From WTFY01 sp964614915 (GTDB lineage Bacteria; Pseudomonadota; Gammaproteobacteria; UBA4575), in assembly GCA_964614915.1 (NCBI GenBank), contig CAZTNC010000002.1, positions 61,029 to 125,028 of the forward strand: a stretch of DNA of 64,000 nt, written 5' to 3'. Position numbers and translations under genes: made by a program. Shown one piece after another: positions 27,063-36,415 of the stretch (position 1 is its first letter; each line of letters begins with the position of its first letter). A model generated the notes under the pieces. It was given only the letters and a program-made list of their open reading frames with translations. It made no database searches and had not been told where the DNA came from.

Positions 27063-28346
27063 TTGTTTGAGCGCCCTGATACGGGTGAGCGCGTGATCCT
27101 CGTGCATACGAGGTTTCGAAGCGTAGCCAACAATCAGGAACTGAACGAATTTGAGGAACTGGCCCGTTCGGTCAGTGCAGAAATTGCCACCGTCATCACG
27201 GTACAGCGTGACAGGCCGGATGCGAAGCTTCTGATTGGCAGCGGCAAGGCGGCTGAACTGGCTCAGCTGGCCTGCCTGCTGAATGCAGACATCATCATCT
27301 TCAATTACGCCCTGTCCCCGAGCCAGGAACGCAACCTCGAAAAAATCTGCAAGCGGCGGGTGCTGGACAGGACCGGGTTGATCCTGGATATCTTCGCCCA
27401 GCGTGCACGTTCCTACGAGGGCAAGTTGCAGGTCGAGCTTGCGCAGCTGAAATACCTTTCCACCCGGTTGATACGCGGGTGGAGTCACCTGGAGCGCCAG
27501 AAAGGCGGGATCGGCCTGCGAGGACCGGGGGAGAAGCAGCTGGAATCCGACCGGCGGCTACTGAGACTGCGCATCAAGCAAATTTCCAAACGCCTGGAAA
27601 AAATACGCATCCAGCGCAACCAGGGACGGGCCGCACGGCGCAAGACCACGACCCCCACCGTGGCGCTGGTTGGTTACACCAATGCAGGGAAATCCACGCT
27701 CTTCAACCGGCTCACCAATGCCAACGTGTATTCTGCGGACAAGCTGTTCGCCACCCTGGATCCTACCCTGCGACGCATGGAACTTTCGAAAAGCCGGCAT
27801 GTCGTACTTGCAGATACGGTCGGCTTTATCCAGGACCTGCCGCATGACCTGATTGAAGCGTTTCATGCGACTCTCCAGGAGACCGGCGAAGCCGATCTGC
27901 TGCTGCATGTTGTGGATGCCGGCGACGACAACCGGACGCACAATATTCTAGAGGTCGAGTCCGTGCTCCGGCAGATCGACGCTTTGGATATACCCCAGAT
28001 TATGGTTTACAATAAGATCGATCTGATCAACATGTTGCCCAACATACAGTTGGACCCGCAGGGCCGCATACAGCAGGTGTGGGTGTCTGCGCAAGAGGGG
28101 CAGGGTCTGGATTTGCTGGAACAGGCGCTGCGGCAGCATTTTGACATTCAGTGTGAGTGCATCTGGTTGCGTTTGCCGCCCTCCGCGGGCCACATTCGCA
28201 GCGAGTTGTACGCCAAAGACCATGTCGTGCAGGAATTTGTCGATGATGAAGGGCATTGGCAGATCGAAGCCGAGGTACCTGCGCAAAGAGTCAAGCATTT
28301 TGCAGACTACCAGATTGCAGTGCAGTCTGAGCAGTTAGCAGGTTGA
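27063..28346 (+). CDS. hflX: GTPase HflX
   Basis: HflX is a ribosome-associated GTPase that splits stalled 70S ribosomes. The N-terminal domain includes ALSPSQERNLEKICKRRVLDRTGLIL and the glycine-rich linker RQKGGIGLRGPGEKQLE. The G domain has VGYTNAGKSTLFN, DTVGFIQDLPHDLI and NKID. The start appears to be TTG 27063, giving MFERPDTGERVILVH as in the family; GGAG lies about 10 bases upstream. The 427 residues match E. coli. Confidence 0.97.
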   Translation: MFERPDTGERVILVHTRFRSVANNQELNEFEELARSVSAEIATVITVQRDRPDAKLLIGSGKAAELAQLACLLNADIIIFNYALSPSQERNLEKICKRRVLDRTGLILDIFAQRARSYEGKLQVELAQLKYLSTRLIRGWSHLERQKGGIGLRGPGEKQLESDRRLLRLRIKQISKRLEKIRIQRNQGRAARRKTTTPTVALVGYTNAGKSTLFNRLTNANVYSADKLFATLDPTLRRMELSKSRHVVLADTVGFIQDLPHDLIEAFHATLQETGEADLLLHVVDAGDDNRTHNILEVESVLRQIDALDIPQIMVYNKIDLINMLPNIQLDPQGRIQQVWVSAQEGQGLDLLEQALRQHFDIQCECIWLRLPPSAGHIRSELYAKDHVVQEFVDDEGHWQIEAEVPAQRVKHFADYQIAVQSEQLAG

Positions 28347-28431
28347 AGCTACTTTTTGCAGGTAGCTTGATACAATAGCTGACCGCTTCAGAATTGAAGC
28401 ACTGGTTCAGTAACCATTCTTGGAGAAAACC

Positions 28432-29574
28432 ATGCCCTGGAACAGCCCGCAAGGCGGCAAAGATGATGATCCATGGGGTCAGAAGTCGAGCAATCAGGGA
28501 CCGCCTGACCTGGACGAGGTATTCCGCAACCTAGGCAAGAAATTCGGCGGAATTTTCGGCTCCGGCACGCAGAGCGGTTCGTCGGGTCCCAAAAAACCCT
28601 ACCTGTTGCTTGCACTGGCCGCAGTCATTGCGATCTGGGGCGTCTACGACCGGTTCGGGTTCTACACCGTGCAGCAGGCGGAAAGAGGCGTTGAATTGCG
28701 TTTCGGCAAGTACAGCCAGACCACGACCGCAGGGCTCAACTGGAAGATGCCGTTTCCGATCGAACGGGTTGAAATCGTCAACATCGATGAAGTGCGTGAA
28801 GTCACCAACAAGACCTCGATGCTGACGCAGGACGAGAACATCGTCGAGGTATCGCTGGAGGCCCAGTACAGGATCAAGAGCGCAGAGGATTACCTGTTCA
28901 ATCTTCGTGATCCTGACATGACGGTAAAAGACGCCATGGAGAGTGCGGTGCGTGAGATCGTGGGCAAGAGCACCATTGATTTTGTCCTCTTTGAAGGACG
29001 TGGCCAGATTTCAAGCGCCACGCGGGAACTCCTGCAAAGCATCATGGACGAATACGGATCCGGCATCTACATCCAGAAGGTGAACCTGGAGAAGTCACAG
29101 CCGCCGGACCCGGTCAAGGCGGCGTTTTCCGATGCGATCAAATCCCGGGAGGACTATGAACGCTACATCAAGGAAGCCGAAGCCTATGCGAACAGCATAC
29201 TGCCCCAGGCAAGGGGTGAAGCTGCCCGGCTCATGCAGGAAGCCAACGCCTACCGCGACCAGGTGATCGCAAATTCGGAAGGTGAGGCCAAGCGGTTCCT
29301 GAAATTACTGGGCGAATATGAAAAGGCACCGGAGGTGACCCGGGAGCGCTTGTATCTGGAGGCGGTCGAGTCAGTGTTTGCCAATAGCAACAAGCTGCTT
29401 ATGGACGTTGAAGGGGGAAACAATTTGATCTATCTGCCACTGGACCAGATTGTCAGGCAGCGCCCCATGACAGACAGCGCGTCCACGGTCCAGGACCGGT
29501 TCTCCCCGGAAGTCGGCATGAACAACCCGCAGAGTGGCCTGATCCGGCCCGGGCGGGGCAGAGGGGAGCGCTGA
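28432..29574 (+). CDS. hflK: HflK, subunit of the HflKC complex
   Basis: HflK is a band-7/SPFH inner-membrane protein which, with HflC, encloses and modulates the protease FtsH. The N-terminus MPWNSPQGGKDDDPWG is Gly/Asp-rich and cytoplasmic. A single membrane span (YLLLALAAVIAIWGVYDRFGFYTV) is followed by the periplasmic SPFH domain. GGAG precedes ATG 28432 at good spacing; the in-frame TTG 28420 overlaps that site. It is adjacent to hflC, with a one-base gap. Confidence 0.97.
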   Translation: MPWNSPQGGKDDDPWGQKSSNQGPPDLDEVFRNLGKKFGGIFGSGTQSGSSGPKKPYLLLALAAVIAIWGVYDRFGFYTVQQAERGVELRFGKYSQTTTAGLNWKMPFPIERVEIVNIDEVREVTNKTSMLTQDENIVEVSLEAQYRIKSAEDYLFNLRDPDMTVKDAMESAVREIVGKSTIDFVLFEGRGQISSATRELLQSIMDEYGSGIYIQKVNLEKSQPPDPVKAAFSDAIKSREDYERYIKEAEAYANSILPQARGEAARLMQEANAYRDQVIANSEGEAKRFLKLLGEYEKAPEVTRERLYLEAVESVFANSNKLLMDVEGGNNLIYLPLDQIVRQRPMTDSASTVQDRFSPEVGMNNPQSGLIRPGRGRGER

Positions 29575-29575
29575 C

Positions 29576-30439
29576 ATGAACGGCAAGGTGATTCTTGGAG
29601 TAGTAATCGCGACCATCGTTGCGATCTGGGCATTCACATTCCAGGTCGATCAGCGGCAAAAAGTCATCAAGGTGCAATTTGGCGAAATCAAGGATGCGAC
29701 GCTTGAGCCCGGGCTGCATTTCATGATTCCCATCGTGCACAAGATCAGACGAAATGACGGGCGCATTCTCACGCTTGACGTGCCTCCGACCGAGTTTCCC
29801 ACGAGTGAGAAGAAGTATGTAAAAGTTGACTTCTACGCCAAGTGGCGCATCGAGGACGTGGAGAAATACTTCATTGCCACGGGAGGTCAGGAAACACGGG
29901 CAAACCAGCGTCTGGAGCTGATCCTGGTAGATGGACTCAAGAATGAGTTCGGCAAGCGAACCATCCAGGAAGTCGTTTCAGGGGAACGCAGCAAAATCAT
30001 GGATGTCATCCAGGTGCAGTCCAATGAAGATGCCAAAAGATTCGGCATCCAGGTGGTGGACGTGCGTGTCAGCAAGATTGACCTGCCGGATGATGTGAGC
30101 GACTCGGTATTCAATCGCATGCGCGCGGAACGCGCGCGGGTCGCCAAGGACTTCCGTGCACGCGGGAAAGAACAGGCAGAAATCATCCAGGCCACGGCAG
30201 ACAAGGAGCGTACCATCATTTTGGCCAATGCCTACAAGGAGGCTGAGCAAATCCGCGGGGAAGGCGATGCGCAGTCGGCAAAGATTTATGCGGATGCGTA
30301 TCAAAGTAACGAAGAGTTCTACACGTTTACACGAAGCCTGAAGGCTTATATCAATACCTTCACGGGAAACAACGACTTCCTGATCATGCAGCCGGATTCC
30401 GATTTCTTCCGTTACTTCAAGCAGTCGGAACAAAACTAG
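29576..30439 (+). CDS. hflC: HflC, subunit of the HflKC complex
   Basis: HflC is the partner of HflK around FtsH. One N-terminal transmembrane segment (KVILGVVIATIVAIWAF) is followed by the band-7 domain starting DQRQKVIKVQFGEI. The segment ARVAKDFRARGKEQAEIIQATADKE is part of the long SPFH helix. The 287 residues are normal. It starts directly after the hflK stop and is surely cotranscribed. Confidence 0.97.
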   Translation: MNGKVILGVVIATIVAIWAFTFQVDQRQKVIKVQFGEIKDATLEPGLHFMIPIVHKIRRNDGRILTLDVPPTEFPTSEKKYVKVDFYAKWRIEDVEKYFIATGGQETRANQRLELILVDGLKNEFGKRTIQEVVSGERSKIMDVIQVQSNEDAKRFGIQVVDVRVSKIDLPDDVSDSVFNRMRAERARVAKDFRARGKEQAEIIQATADKERTIILANAYKEAEQIRGEGDAQSAKIYADAYQSNEEFYTFTRSLKAYINTFTGNNDFLIMQPDSDFFRYFKQSEQN

Positions 30440-30464
30440 CAGTTTTTCCGGCTTATCTGTTTCA

Positions 30465-30659
30465 ATGTGGGATGAACTACTGGTCGCAGTTGCACTGGTG
30501 CTCGTGCTTGAAGGTATTTTCCCTTTTCTGGCACCGGAAAAATTCAAGCAGGCGCTGTCCCAGCTGGACGAGCTGTCCGGCCAGACCCTGCGGATTGCCG
30601 GCCTGGCCAGCATCACGATCGGAATCCTTCTCCTGTACATTCTCAGACCCGGTGGATGA
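30465..30659 (+). CDS. yjeT: DUF2065 family small membrane protein (YjeT-like)
   Basis: This 64-residue protein has two hydrophobic segments, near residues 5-22 and 42-60, joined by KFKQALSQLDELSGQTLR, the typical DUF2065 layout. A homologue follows hflC in E. coli and relatives. Its role is unknown; position suggests a link to HflKC or neighbouring membrane proteins. Confidence 0.88.
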   Translation: MWDELLVAVALVLVLEGIFPFLAPEKFKQALSQLDELSGQTLRIAGLASITIGILLLYILRPGG

Positions 30660-30665
30660 GTCGCC

Positions 30666-31850
30666 ATGAGTGACCGCAACCGCTGGCTGTTGCCGGAAGG
30701 AATCGAGGAGTCATTGCCGGATGAGGCAGCTTGGCTTGAGCACTACCGACGTGCCTTGCTCGACATGTTTTCCACGTGGGGATATGAGCTCGTGATCCCG
30801 CCCCTCATCGAGTACCTGGAATCCCTGCTGGTGGGCCCCAGCGACGATCTGGACCTGCAGACGTTCAAGGTTACGGATCAGCTGACCGGGCGCATGATGG
30901 GTATACGCGCCGACATGACCCCGCAGGTGGCCCGCATCGATGCCCACCGGTTGCGCCAGGATGCCCCGGCACGCTTTTGCTACCTGGGAACGGTCCTGCA
31001 TACCCGGCCCGGCGGCCGCGACATGACGCGCAGCCCCCTGCAGCTGGGTGCGGAGCTGTATGGTCATGCCGGTGCGGACAGTGATCTCGAGGTGATCTGC
31101 CTGATGCTCGAGGCATTGCAACTGGTGGGGATCGAGAATATTTGTCTGGACCTGGGGCATGTGGGTGTGTTCGAAGACCTGGTGAAGCAGGCCGGTCTCG
31201 GGGAAGATCAGTGCAGGGCCTTGCTGGCACTGCTGGAGCAAAGGGCCCTGCCGGAGTACGAGCGGCTACTGTCGGAGTGTTCGCTGGCTGAGAGCTGGAG
31301 AAAGATCCTGCTGGCGCTTTCCGATCTGAGCGGGGGCGAGGAGGCTATTGCCCGGGCAAGAGAGGTGCTACAGGGGACGGGCGGACAGGCGATCGAGCAT
31401 ATTGATTATGTCGAGGCCCTGTCTGAACGGATCAGGCAGCGTGTTGCCGGAATCGAGTTGCATTTTGATTTCGCGGCCCTGAGTGGCTATCACTATGAGA
31501 ATGGTGCCGTATTTGCCGCGTATATCTCGGGACAGGGGGAGCAGATTGCCCGGGGCGGCAGGTATGACATGATCGGGCAGGTATTCGGGCACTCGCGCCC
31601 GGCGACGGGCTTCAGTCTGGACCTGAAAGCCCTGGCCAAGATTTCTCCGCTTGCAGAGCCGGCCCGGTCCGGAATATTTGCACCCTGCGATGAAGACCCC
31701 GAGCTGCATGCGGTCATCGACCGGCTGAGAAAGCAGGGTGAACGGGTCATTCGCGGACTGAACGGGCAGCAGGGCGGTGCGCAGGCGATGCACTGTGACC
31801 GCGTGCTGGAAAAACAAGACCACCAGTGGTGCGTCAAGGGAGTGGGTTGA
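30666..31850 (+). CDS. hisZ: ATP phosphoribosyltransferase regulatory subunit HisZ
   Basis: HisZ is a histidyl-tRNA-synthetase-like protein that activates the short form of HisG in histidine synthesis. The class II synthetase-like fold is seen in LPEGIEESLPDEA, YELVIPPLIEYLESLL, GIRADMTPQVARIDAHR and RGGRYDMIGQVFG. The 394 residues and the lack of an anticodon-binding domain favour HisZ over HisS. The hflC-yjeT-hisZ-purA order is familiar in gammaproteobacteria. A short-form HisG is expected elsewhere in the genome. Confidence 0.94.
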   Translation: MSDRNRWLLPEGIEESLPDEAAWLEHYRRALLDMFSTWGYELVIPPLIEYLESLLVGPSDDLDLQTFKVTDQLTGRMMGIRADMTPQVARIDAHRLRQDAPARFCYLGTVLHTRPGGRDMTRSPLQLGAELYGHAGADSDLEVICLMLEALQLVGIENICLDLGHVGVFEDLVKQAGLGEDQCRALLALLEQRALPEYERLLSECSLAESWRKILLALSDLSGGEEAIARAREVLQGTGGQAIEHIDYVEALSERIRQRVAGIELHFDFAALSGYHYENGAVFAAYISGQGEQIARGGRYDMIGQVFGHSRPATGFSLDLKALAKISPLAEPARSGIFAPCDEDPELHAVIDRLRKQGERVIRGLNGQQGGAQAMHCDRVLEKQDHQWCVKGVG

Positions 31851-31857
31851 ACCGGAT

Positions 31858-33147
31858 ATGAGTAAAAGCGTGGTTATCCTCGGGATCCAGTGGGGTGATG
31901 AGGGGAAGGGCAAGATTGTGGATATGCTCACCGAGCATGCGGATGCCGTGGTGCGTTTTCAGGGTGGACACAATGCGGGCCACACGATCGTGGTGGAAGA
32001 TCAGAAGACCATCCTGCACCTGGTTCCTTCCGGCATCCTGCATGAGGGAGTCGAGTGCCTGATCGGCAACGGTGTAGTACTGGCACCTGATGCCTTGCAG
32101 GAGGAGATCACCATGCTCGATCAAAAGGGCGTGCAGGTGGCCGAGCGATTGTGGATCTCTCCAGCCTGCCCGCTGATCATGCCATACCATATCCTGCTGG
32201 ATCACGCGCGGGAGAAGAAACGGGGCAAGGCGGCCATCGGAACGACAGGGCGTGGCATCGGTCCTGCATACGAAGACAAGGTTTCGAGGCGCGGCCTCAG
32301 GGTTGCAGACTTGTTCGACGAGTCGCATTGCGATCAGCGCCTGGAGCAGATCGTGGACTATCACAACTTCGTACTCGGCGAGTATTTCAAGTGTGAAACC
32401 ATCGACCTTGGTCGCACCCGGGATTTCTGTCGCCGCCATGCCGAGTGGCTGGCGCCACTGGTGGCCGATGTATCGGAGCGAATCAGCACACTGCGTGCAA
32501 AGGGGCGCAACATCCTTTTTGAAGGGGCGCAGGGGACACTGCTGGACATCGATCATGGCACGTATCCCTTTGTGACTTCCTCCAATACGACAGCTGGTGG
32601 CGCATGCACGGGCAGTGGTACCGGTCCGCGAGACCTAGATCATGTGCTGGGCGTTGTGAAGGCCTACACCACGCGCGTCGGAGGCGGTCCGTTCCCGACA
32701 GAGCTATCGGATGAGGTGGGCCAGCACCTTGCCTCGCGTGGCAATGAGTTCGGGGCCACCACGGGCCGGGCACGACGATGCGGATGGCTGGATGCCGTTG
32801 CCCTGCAACGTGCGGTGCGAATCAACGGGGTCAGTGGTTTGTGCATTACCAAGCTTGATGTTCTGGATGGGCTTGAGAGGGTCAGGATCTGCACGGGATA
32901 CACCTGTGAAGGCCGGGCTTTCGATCCCCCGGTCATGGATGGACAGGCATTTGAGAAGTGCGAACCGGTTTACGAGGAACTGCAAGGCTGGCAGCAGTCG
33001 ACTTCCGGGGCTACGGAACTCGATCAGCTCCCGGAACAGGCCCGGGTGTATCTGGACCGAATTCAGGATCTCATGGGTGTACCGATCGACCTGGTTTCAA
33101 CGGGGCCGGACCGGGGTCACTGCATTGAGTGCAATGCTGTCTACTGA
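31858..33147 (+). CDS. purA: Adenylosuccinate synthetase
   Basis: PurA makes adenylosuccinate from IMP, aspartate and GTP, the first step from IMP to AMP. The N-terminal VVILGIQWGDEGKGKIVD carries the GTP-binding loop and catalytic Asp. GHNAGHTIV, the IMP-binding IGTTGRGIGPAYEDK and FEGAQGTLLDIDHGTYPFVTSSNT complete the signature set. ATG 31858 gives 429 residues, the normal length. It starts eight bases after hisZ. Confidence 0.98.
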   Translation: MSKSVVILGIQWGDEGKGKIVDMLTEHADAVVRFQGGHNAGHTIVVEDQKTILHLVPSGILHEGVECLIGNGVVLAPDALQEEITMLDQKGVQVAERLWISPACPLIMPYHILLDHAREKKRGKAAIGTTGRGIGPAYEDKVSRRGLRVADLFDESHCDQRLEQIVDYHNFVLGEYFKCETIDLGRTRDFCRRHAEWLAPLVADVSERISTLRAKGRNILFEGAQGTLLDIDHGTYPFVTSSNTTAGGACTGSGTGPRDLDHVLGVVKAYTTRVGGGPFPTELSDEVGQHLASRGNEFGATTGRARRCGWLDAVALQRAVRINGVSGLCITKLDVLDGLERVRICTGYTCEGRAFDPPVMDGQAFEKCEPVYEELQGWQQSTSGATELDQLPEQARVYLDRIQDLMGVPIDLVSTGPDRGHCIECNAVY

Positions 33148-33222
33148 TGCCCGCCGCATAGCAGGAGTAAGCCTGCCAGTGCATGGCGGGCCGAAAGAAG
33201 CTTGATTGATACGGAGGTGAAA

Positions 33223-33735
33223 ATGAGTTTTTTGCGATATCTGTGCGTAGTCGTGTTAACCCTGGGGCTTGGAGCCGTCGTCGGCCATGCCGAACCTGAA
33301 CGCACGGCCTCAGTGCAGGCACCCGGGTCCGGCAAGATCTGGCTGGACGTGTACAAGAGCCCGACCTGTGGCTGCTGTACCAAGTGGGTGGAACATGCGC
33401 AAGCCAGTGGTTTTGATACGGCCGTCCATCATCCGAAAGACCTGGCCCAGGTCAAAGACAAGTATGCAATTGCTTCAGACTACTGGGCTTGCCACACTTC
33501 AGTCTCCGAAGACGGCTATGTGTTCGAGGGGCATATACCTGCCCGGTACATCCGCGAGTTTTTCGCAAGCCCGCCGAGGGGTGCAGTGGGCCTTGCGGTT
33601 CCCAGGATGCCTGTCGGCAGTCCGGGAATGGAGACGGAAAACAAGTTTGCTCCCTACCAGGTGCTGCTGCTCAAGGCCAACGGCGAAAGCGAGGTATTTG
33701 CAGAAGTCAAAAGCGCACAGGAGCAGTATCGTTGA
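33223..33735 (+). CDS. DUF411 domain protein, probable exported metal-binding protein
   Basis: The protein has a signal peptide (MSFLRYLCVVVLTLGLGAVVGHA) and a DUF411 domain. A CGCC motif in SPTCGCCTKWVEH and a later WACHTSVSEDGYVFEGHIPA suggest metal or thiol chemistry in the periplasm. DUF411 proteins are often found with copper-resistance genes, but none are adjacent here. GGAGGTGA at 33213-33220 clearly selects ATG 33223 over the upstream TTG 33202. The 170 residues are normal. Confidence 0.9.
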   Translation: MSFLRYLCVVVLTLGLGAVVGHAEPERTASVQAPGSGKIWLDVYKSPTCGCCTKWVEHAQASGFDTAVHHPKDLAQVKDKYAIASDYWACHTSVSEDGYVFEGHIPARYIREFFASPPRGAVGLAVPRMPVGSPGMETENKFAPYQVLLLKANGESEVFAEVKSAQEQYR

Positions 33736-33755
33736 CCCAGGGATGTCTTGCTTGC

Positions 33756-33772
33756 CGGCCTGGAGGGCCGGG
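33756..33772. terminator. Hairpin between DUF411 gene and tRNA-Leu
   Basis: The sequence CCGGCC, a five-base loop, then GGCCGG forms a short perfect GC stem about 25 bases after the DUF411 stop and just past the tRNA-Leu 3' end on the other strand. It could end transcription from both sides. No long U-run is present. Confidence 0.45.
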
Positions 33773-33777
33773 TCATC

Positions 33778-33864
33778 TGGTGCCGAGGAGAGGACTCGAA
33801 CCTCCATGGGATTGCTCCCACTAGCACCTGAAGCTAGCGCGTCTACCAATTTCGCCACCTCGGC
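33778..33864 (-). tRNA. tRNA-Leu(CAG)
   Basis: Read on the minus strand, the acceptor stem GCCGAGG pairs with CCTCGGC, the discriminator is A, and CCA is encoded. The D-arm GGTAGACGCG and the T-loop GGTTCGAGTCC are canonical. The anticodon loop TTCAGGT gives CAG (33828-33830). The long variable arm (GTGGGAGCAATCCCAT) confirms a class II leucine tRNA. Confidence 0.97.
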
Positions 33865-34017
33865 ATTCCCCCGTCCCGGGCCGGATCTGGCCCGCCGGAA
33901 GGTGGGCACTTTACGAAGCGCCCGGATACTTGTCAACGCGGCTCACGATGATGTGACCGGCCTGACAGGATCGGGAAGTTTCCGGTTTTCGATATGAAAA
34001 GGTAAAGGGCATTCCCC

Positions 34018-36240
34018 ATGACAAGGAAGAAAAAGAAATCCAAGGATCCTTACAGCCGGCGCGAGGCTGCAAAATACAAGCACCCGATCGCCAGCCGGGA
34101 ATTCATTCTTGACGTGCTCGAAGACAGCAAGGGTCCACTGTCGGCGCCGGCACTGCACCGGGCACTGGACATCCATACAGAGAAGGCTGTGAACGCGCTG
34201 AAGCGGCGCCTGGTGGCGATGGAGCGCGATGGCCAGATCATCCGCAACCGTCAAAACCATTATCTGCCGGTCGCCAAGGTCAACCTGGTACGGGGGCGGG
34301 TGATGGGCCACGCCAGCGGTTTCGGTTTCCTGATTCCGGACGAAGGAGGGCCGGACCTTTTCCTGTCTCCCTACGAAATGCGCTCCCTGATGCATGGAGA
34401 TCGTGTGGTCGTTAGGCCCACTGGAAATTCCAAGGACGACAAGCCGCAGGGAAAGCTGGTTGAGATCATCAAGCGTCACAACAAGCAGATCGTGGGCAGG
34501 TACTACCAGGAGTCCGGTATCGGGTATGTGGTGCCCGATGACAAGCGTCTGGGTCAGGATGTCATGATTCCTGACGGGTCTGCAGGGGAGGCGGTAAACG
34601 GACAATTCGTGGTGGCTGCCATCGTGGAGCCACCCAACCGCGCACGACAGGCCATCGGCAAGGTCGTCGAGGTGCTCGGGAACCATCTTGCTCCCGGCAT
34701 GGAGATCGATGTCGCCATCCGGTCCTACGACATACCGCATCGCTGGCCCGAGGAGGTATTGCGCGAAGCCGATCAGTTCAGGAAAAGCACGATCAAGCAG
34801 CAGGTCGGGAAACGCAGGGATCTGCGCACACTCAACTTCGTCACCATCGATGGCAGCGATGCCAAGGACTTCGATGATGCAGTGTACTGCGAGCCGCGTG
34901 AAAACGGTTGGCGCCTGTGGGTCGCGATAGCCGATGTCTCGCATTATGTACAGATGGATTCGGCACTGGATCTTGAGGCCCGCAAACGTGGCACCTCGGT
35001 GTATTTCCCGGAGCGCGTGGTGCCCATGCTTCCCGAACGGCTTTCCAACGGACTGTGTTCGCTCAAACCGGGCACCGACCGGCTTTGCATGGTGTGCGAG
35101 ATGTTTGTCTCCAGAGACGGCGTGTTGAAACGTTACAGTTTCTACGATGCGGTCATGCGCTCTGCGGCGCGTCTGACCTACGAGCAGGTCCAGAAGATCC
35201 TGTACGACAGGGACAAAAAAATGCGCAAGCGTTTCAGTCATGTCCGGCCTGACCTGGAACACCTGCGAGGCGTCTTTCGCGCCCTGAGAAAGCAGCGCAA
35301 GAAAAGAGGGGCGATCGACTTCGATACCCAGGAAAGTTTTTTTGAGTTCGATGAGCACAAGAAGATCAAGGCCATCATCCCGCAAGAGCGTTTCGAGGCT
35401 CACATGATCATTGAGGAATGCATGATCAGCGCAAACATTGCAGCGGCCAGATTCATTAGCAAACGCAAACTACCCACCCTGTACCGTGTTCACGACGGGC
35501 CGACCGGTGAGAAAACGCGGGAGCTGAGGGAGTTCCTGCAGACGCTCGGCGTGGGCTTTACCCGGTCCGACAAGCCCGGGAGTGCAGATTACCTGGCAAC
35601 GCTGAAAAAGGTCTCGCATCGCAATGACAGGCACATCATTGAAATGATGCTGCTTCGCTCCATGGCGCAGGCAGTGTACAGCCCTGAGAACATCGGACAC
35701 TTCGGGCTGGCATTGCCGCTGTATGCACATTTTACCTCCCCGATCCGCCGATACCCGGACCTGGTCGTGCATCGGACCATCCGGCACCTGCTGACAGCCG
35801 GCAAGAAGGATCTGTTTCCATTTTCCGAAAATGATCTTCTTTTGCTGGGGGAGGAGTGCTCGATGTGCGAGCGCAGGGCCAATGATGCCACGCGCGATGT
35901 GGACGCCTGGCTCAAGTGCGAGTTCATGCTGGACAAGCTGGGGGAGCAATTTTCGGGCGTGATCAGTTCTGTCACCGCATTCGGATTTTTTGTCACCCTG
36001 AACCACATATTTGTTGAAGGGCTGGTGCACGTGACCTCGCTGGCGAGCGATTACTATCATTATGACGAACCGTCGCGGTGCCTGTTTGGTGAACGCAGCA
36101 AAAAACGTTACAGGCTCGGAGATGAAGTGGATGTGATCGTTTCTCGGGTGGGTCTGGATGAGAGGAAAATCGATTTTGTCCTGCCGGATTCAAACCGGGA
36201 TACCAAGCACAACACGAGAAAACGGAAAAAACGCCGCTGA
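34018..36240 (+). CDS. rnr: Ribonuclease R
   Basis: RNase R is a processive 3'-5' exoribonuclease able to degrade structured RNA. The N-terminal winged-helix region precedes cold-shock domains (VMGHASGFGFLIPDEGG). The RNB catalytic centre shows TIDGSDAKDFDDAVYC with its Asp cluster, and a C-terminal S1 domain (FSGVISSVTAFGFFVTL) is followed by a lysine/arginine-rich tail. The 740 residues are slightly shorter than E. coli (813). rlmB, which often follows rnr, is absent here. Confidence 0.97.
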   Translation: MTRKKKKSKDPYSRREAAKYKHPIASREFILDVLEDSKGPLSAPALHRALDIHTEKAVNALKRRLVAMERDGQIIRNRQNHYLPVAKVNLVRGRVMGHASGFGFLIPDEGGPDLFLSPYEMRSLMHGDRVVVRPTGNSKDDKPQGKLVEIIKRHNKQIVGRYYQESGIGYVVPDDKRLGQDVMIPDGSAGEAVNGQFVVAAIVEPPNRARQAIGKVVEVLGNHLAPGMEIDVAIRSYDIPHRWPEEVLREADQFRKSTIKQQVGKRRDLRTLNFVTIDGSDAKDFDDAVYCEPRENGWRLWVAIADVSHYVQMDSALDLEARKRGTSVYFPERVVPMLPERLSNGLCSLKPGTDRLCMVCEMFVSRDGVLKRYSFYDAVMRSAARLTYEQVQKILYDRDKKMRKRFSHVRPDLEHLRGVFRALRKQRKKRGAIDFDTQESFFEFDEHKKIKAIIPQERFEAHMIIEECMISANIAAARFISKRKLPTLYRVHDGPTGEKTRELREFLQTLGVGFTRSDKPGSADYLATLKKVSHRNDRHIIEMMLLRSMAQAVYSPENIGHFGLALPLYAHFTSPIRRYPDLVVHRTIRHLLTAGKKDLFPFSENDLLLLGEECSMCERRANDATRDVDAWLKCEFMLDKLGEQFSGVISSVTAFGFFVTLNHIFVEGLVHVTSLASDYYHYDEPSRCLFGERSKKRYRLGDEVDVIVSRVGLDERKIDFVLPDSNRDTKHNTRKRKKRR

Positions 36241-36415
36241 AGCCGTTCGCCTTCAACGGGGGTTCCAGGTCTTCCATGCCCGTTCTCCGGCGGGCTTGCC
36301 CGGTACAGGCTCTTCCCGTAGACTTCGCGGTTTCTGAAGGCATCAACGATTCCTTGTCTCACCGGAAGCTTCGACAAGAGCTCCCGGGAGACTGTAAACC
36401 CATAAGGAGAACCGA

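Noticed and set aside
36241..36415. Possible autoregulatory S6:S18 leader before rpsF
   Set aside because: A GC-rich inverted segment near 36290 is present, but the stem would have a two-base loop and I could not match the known bulged motif.
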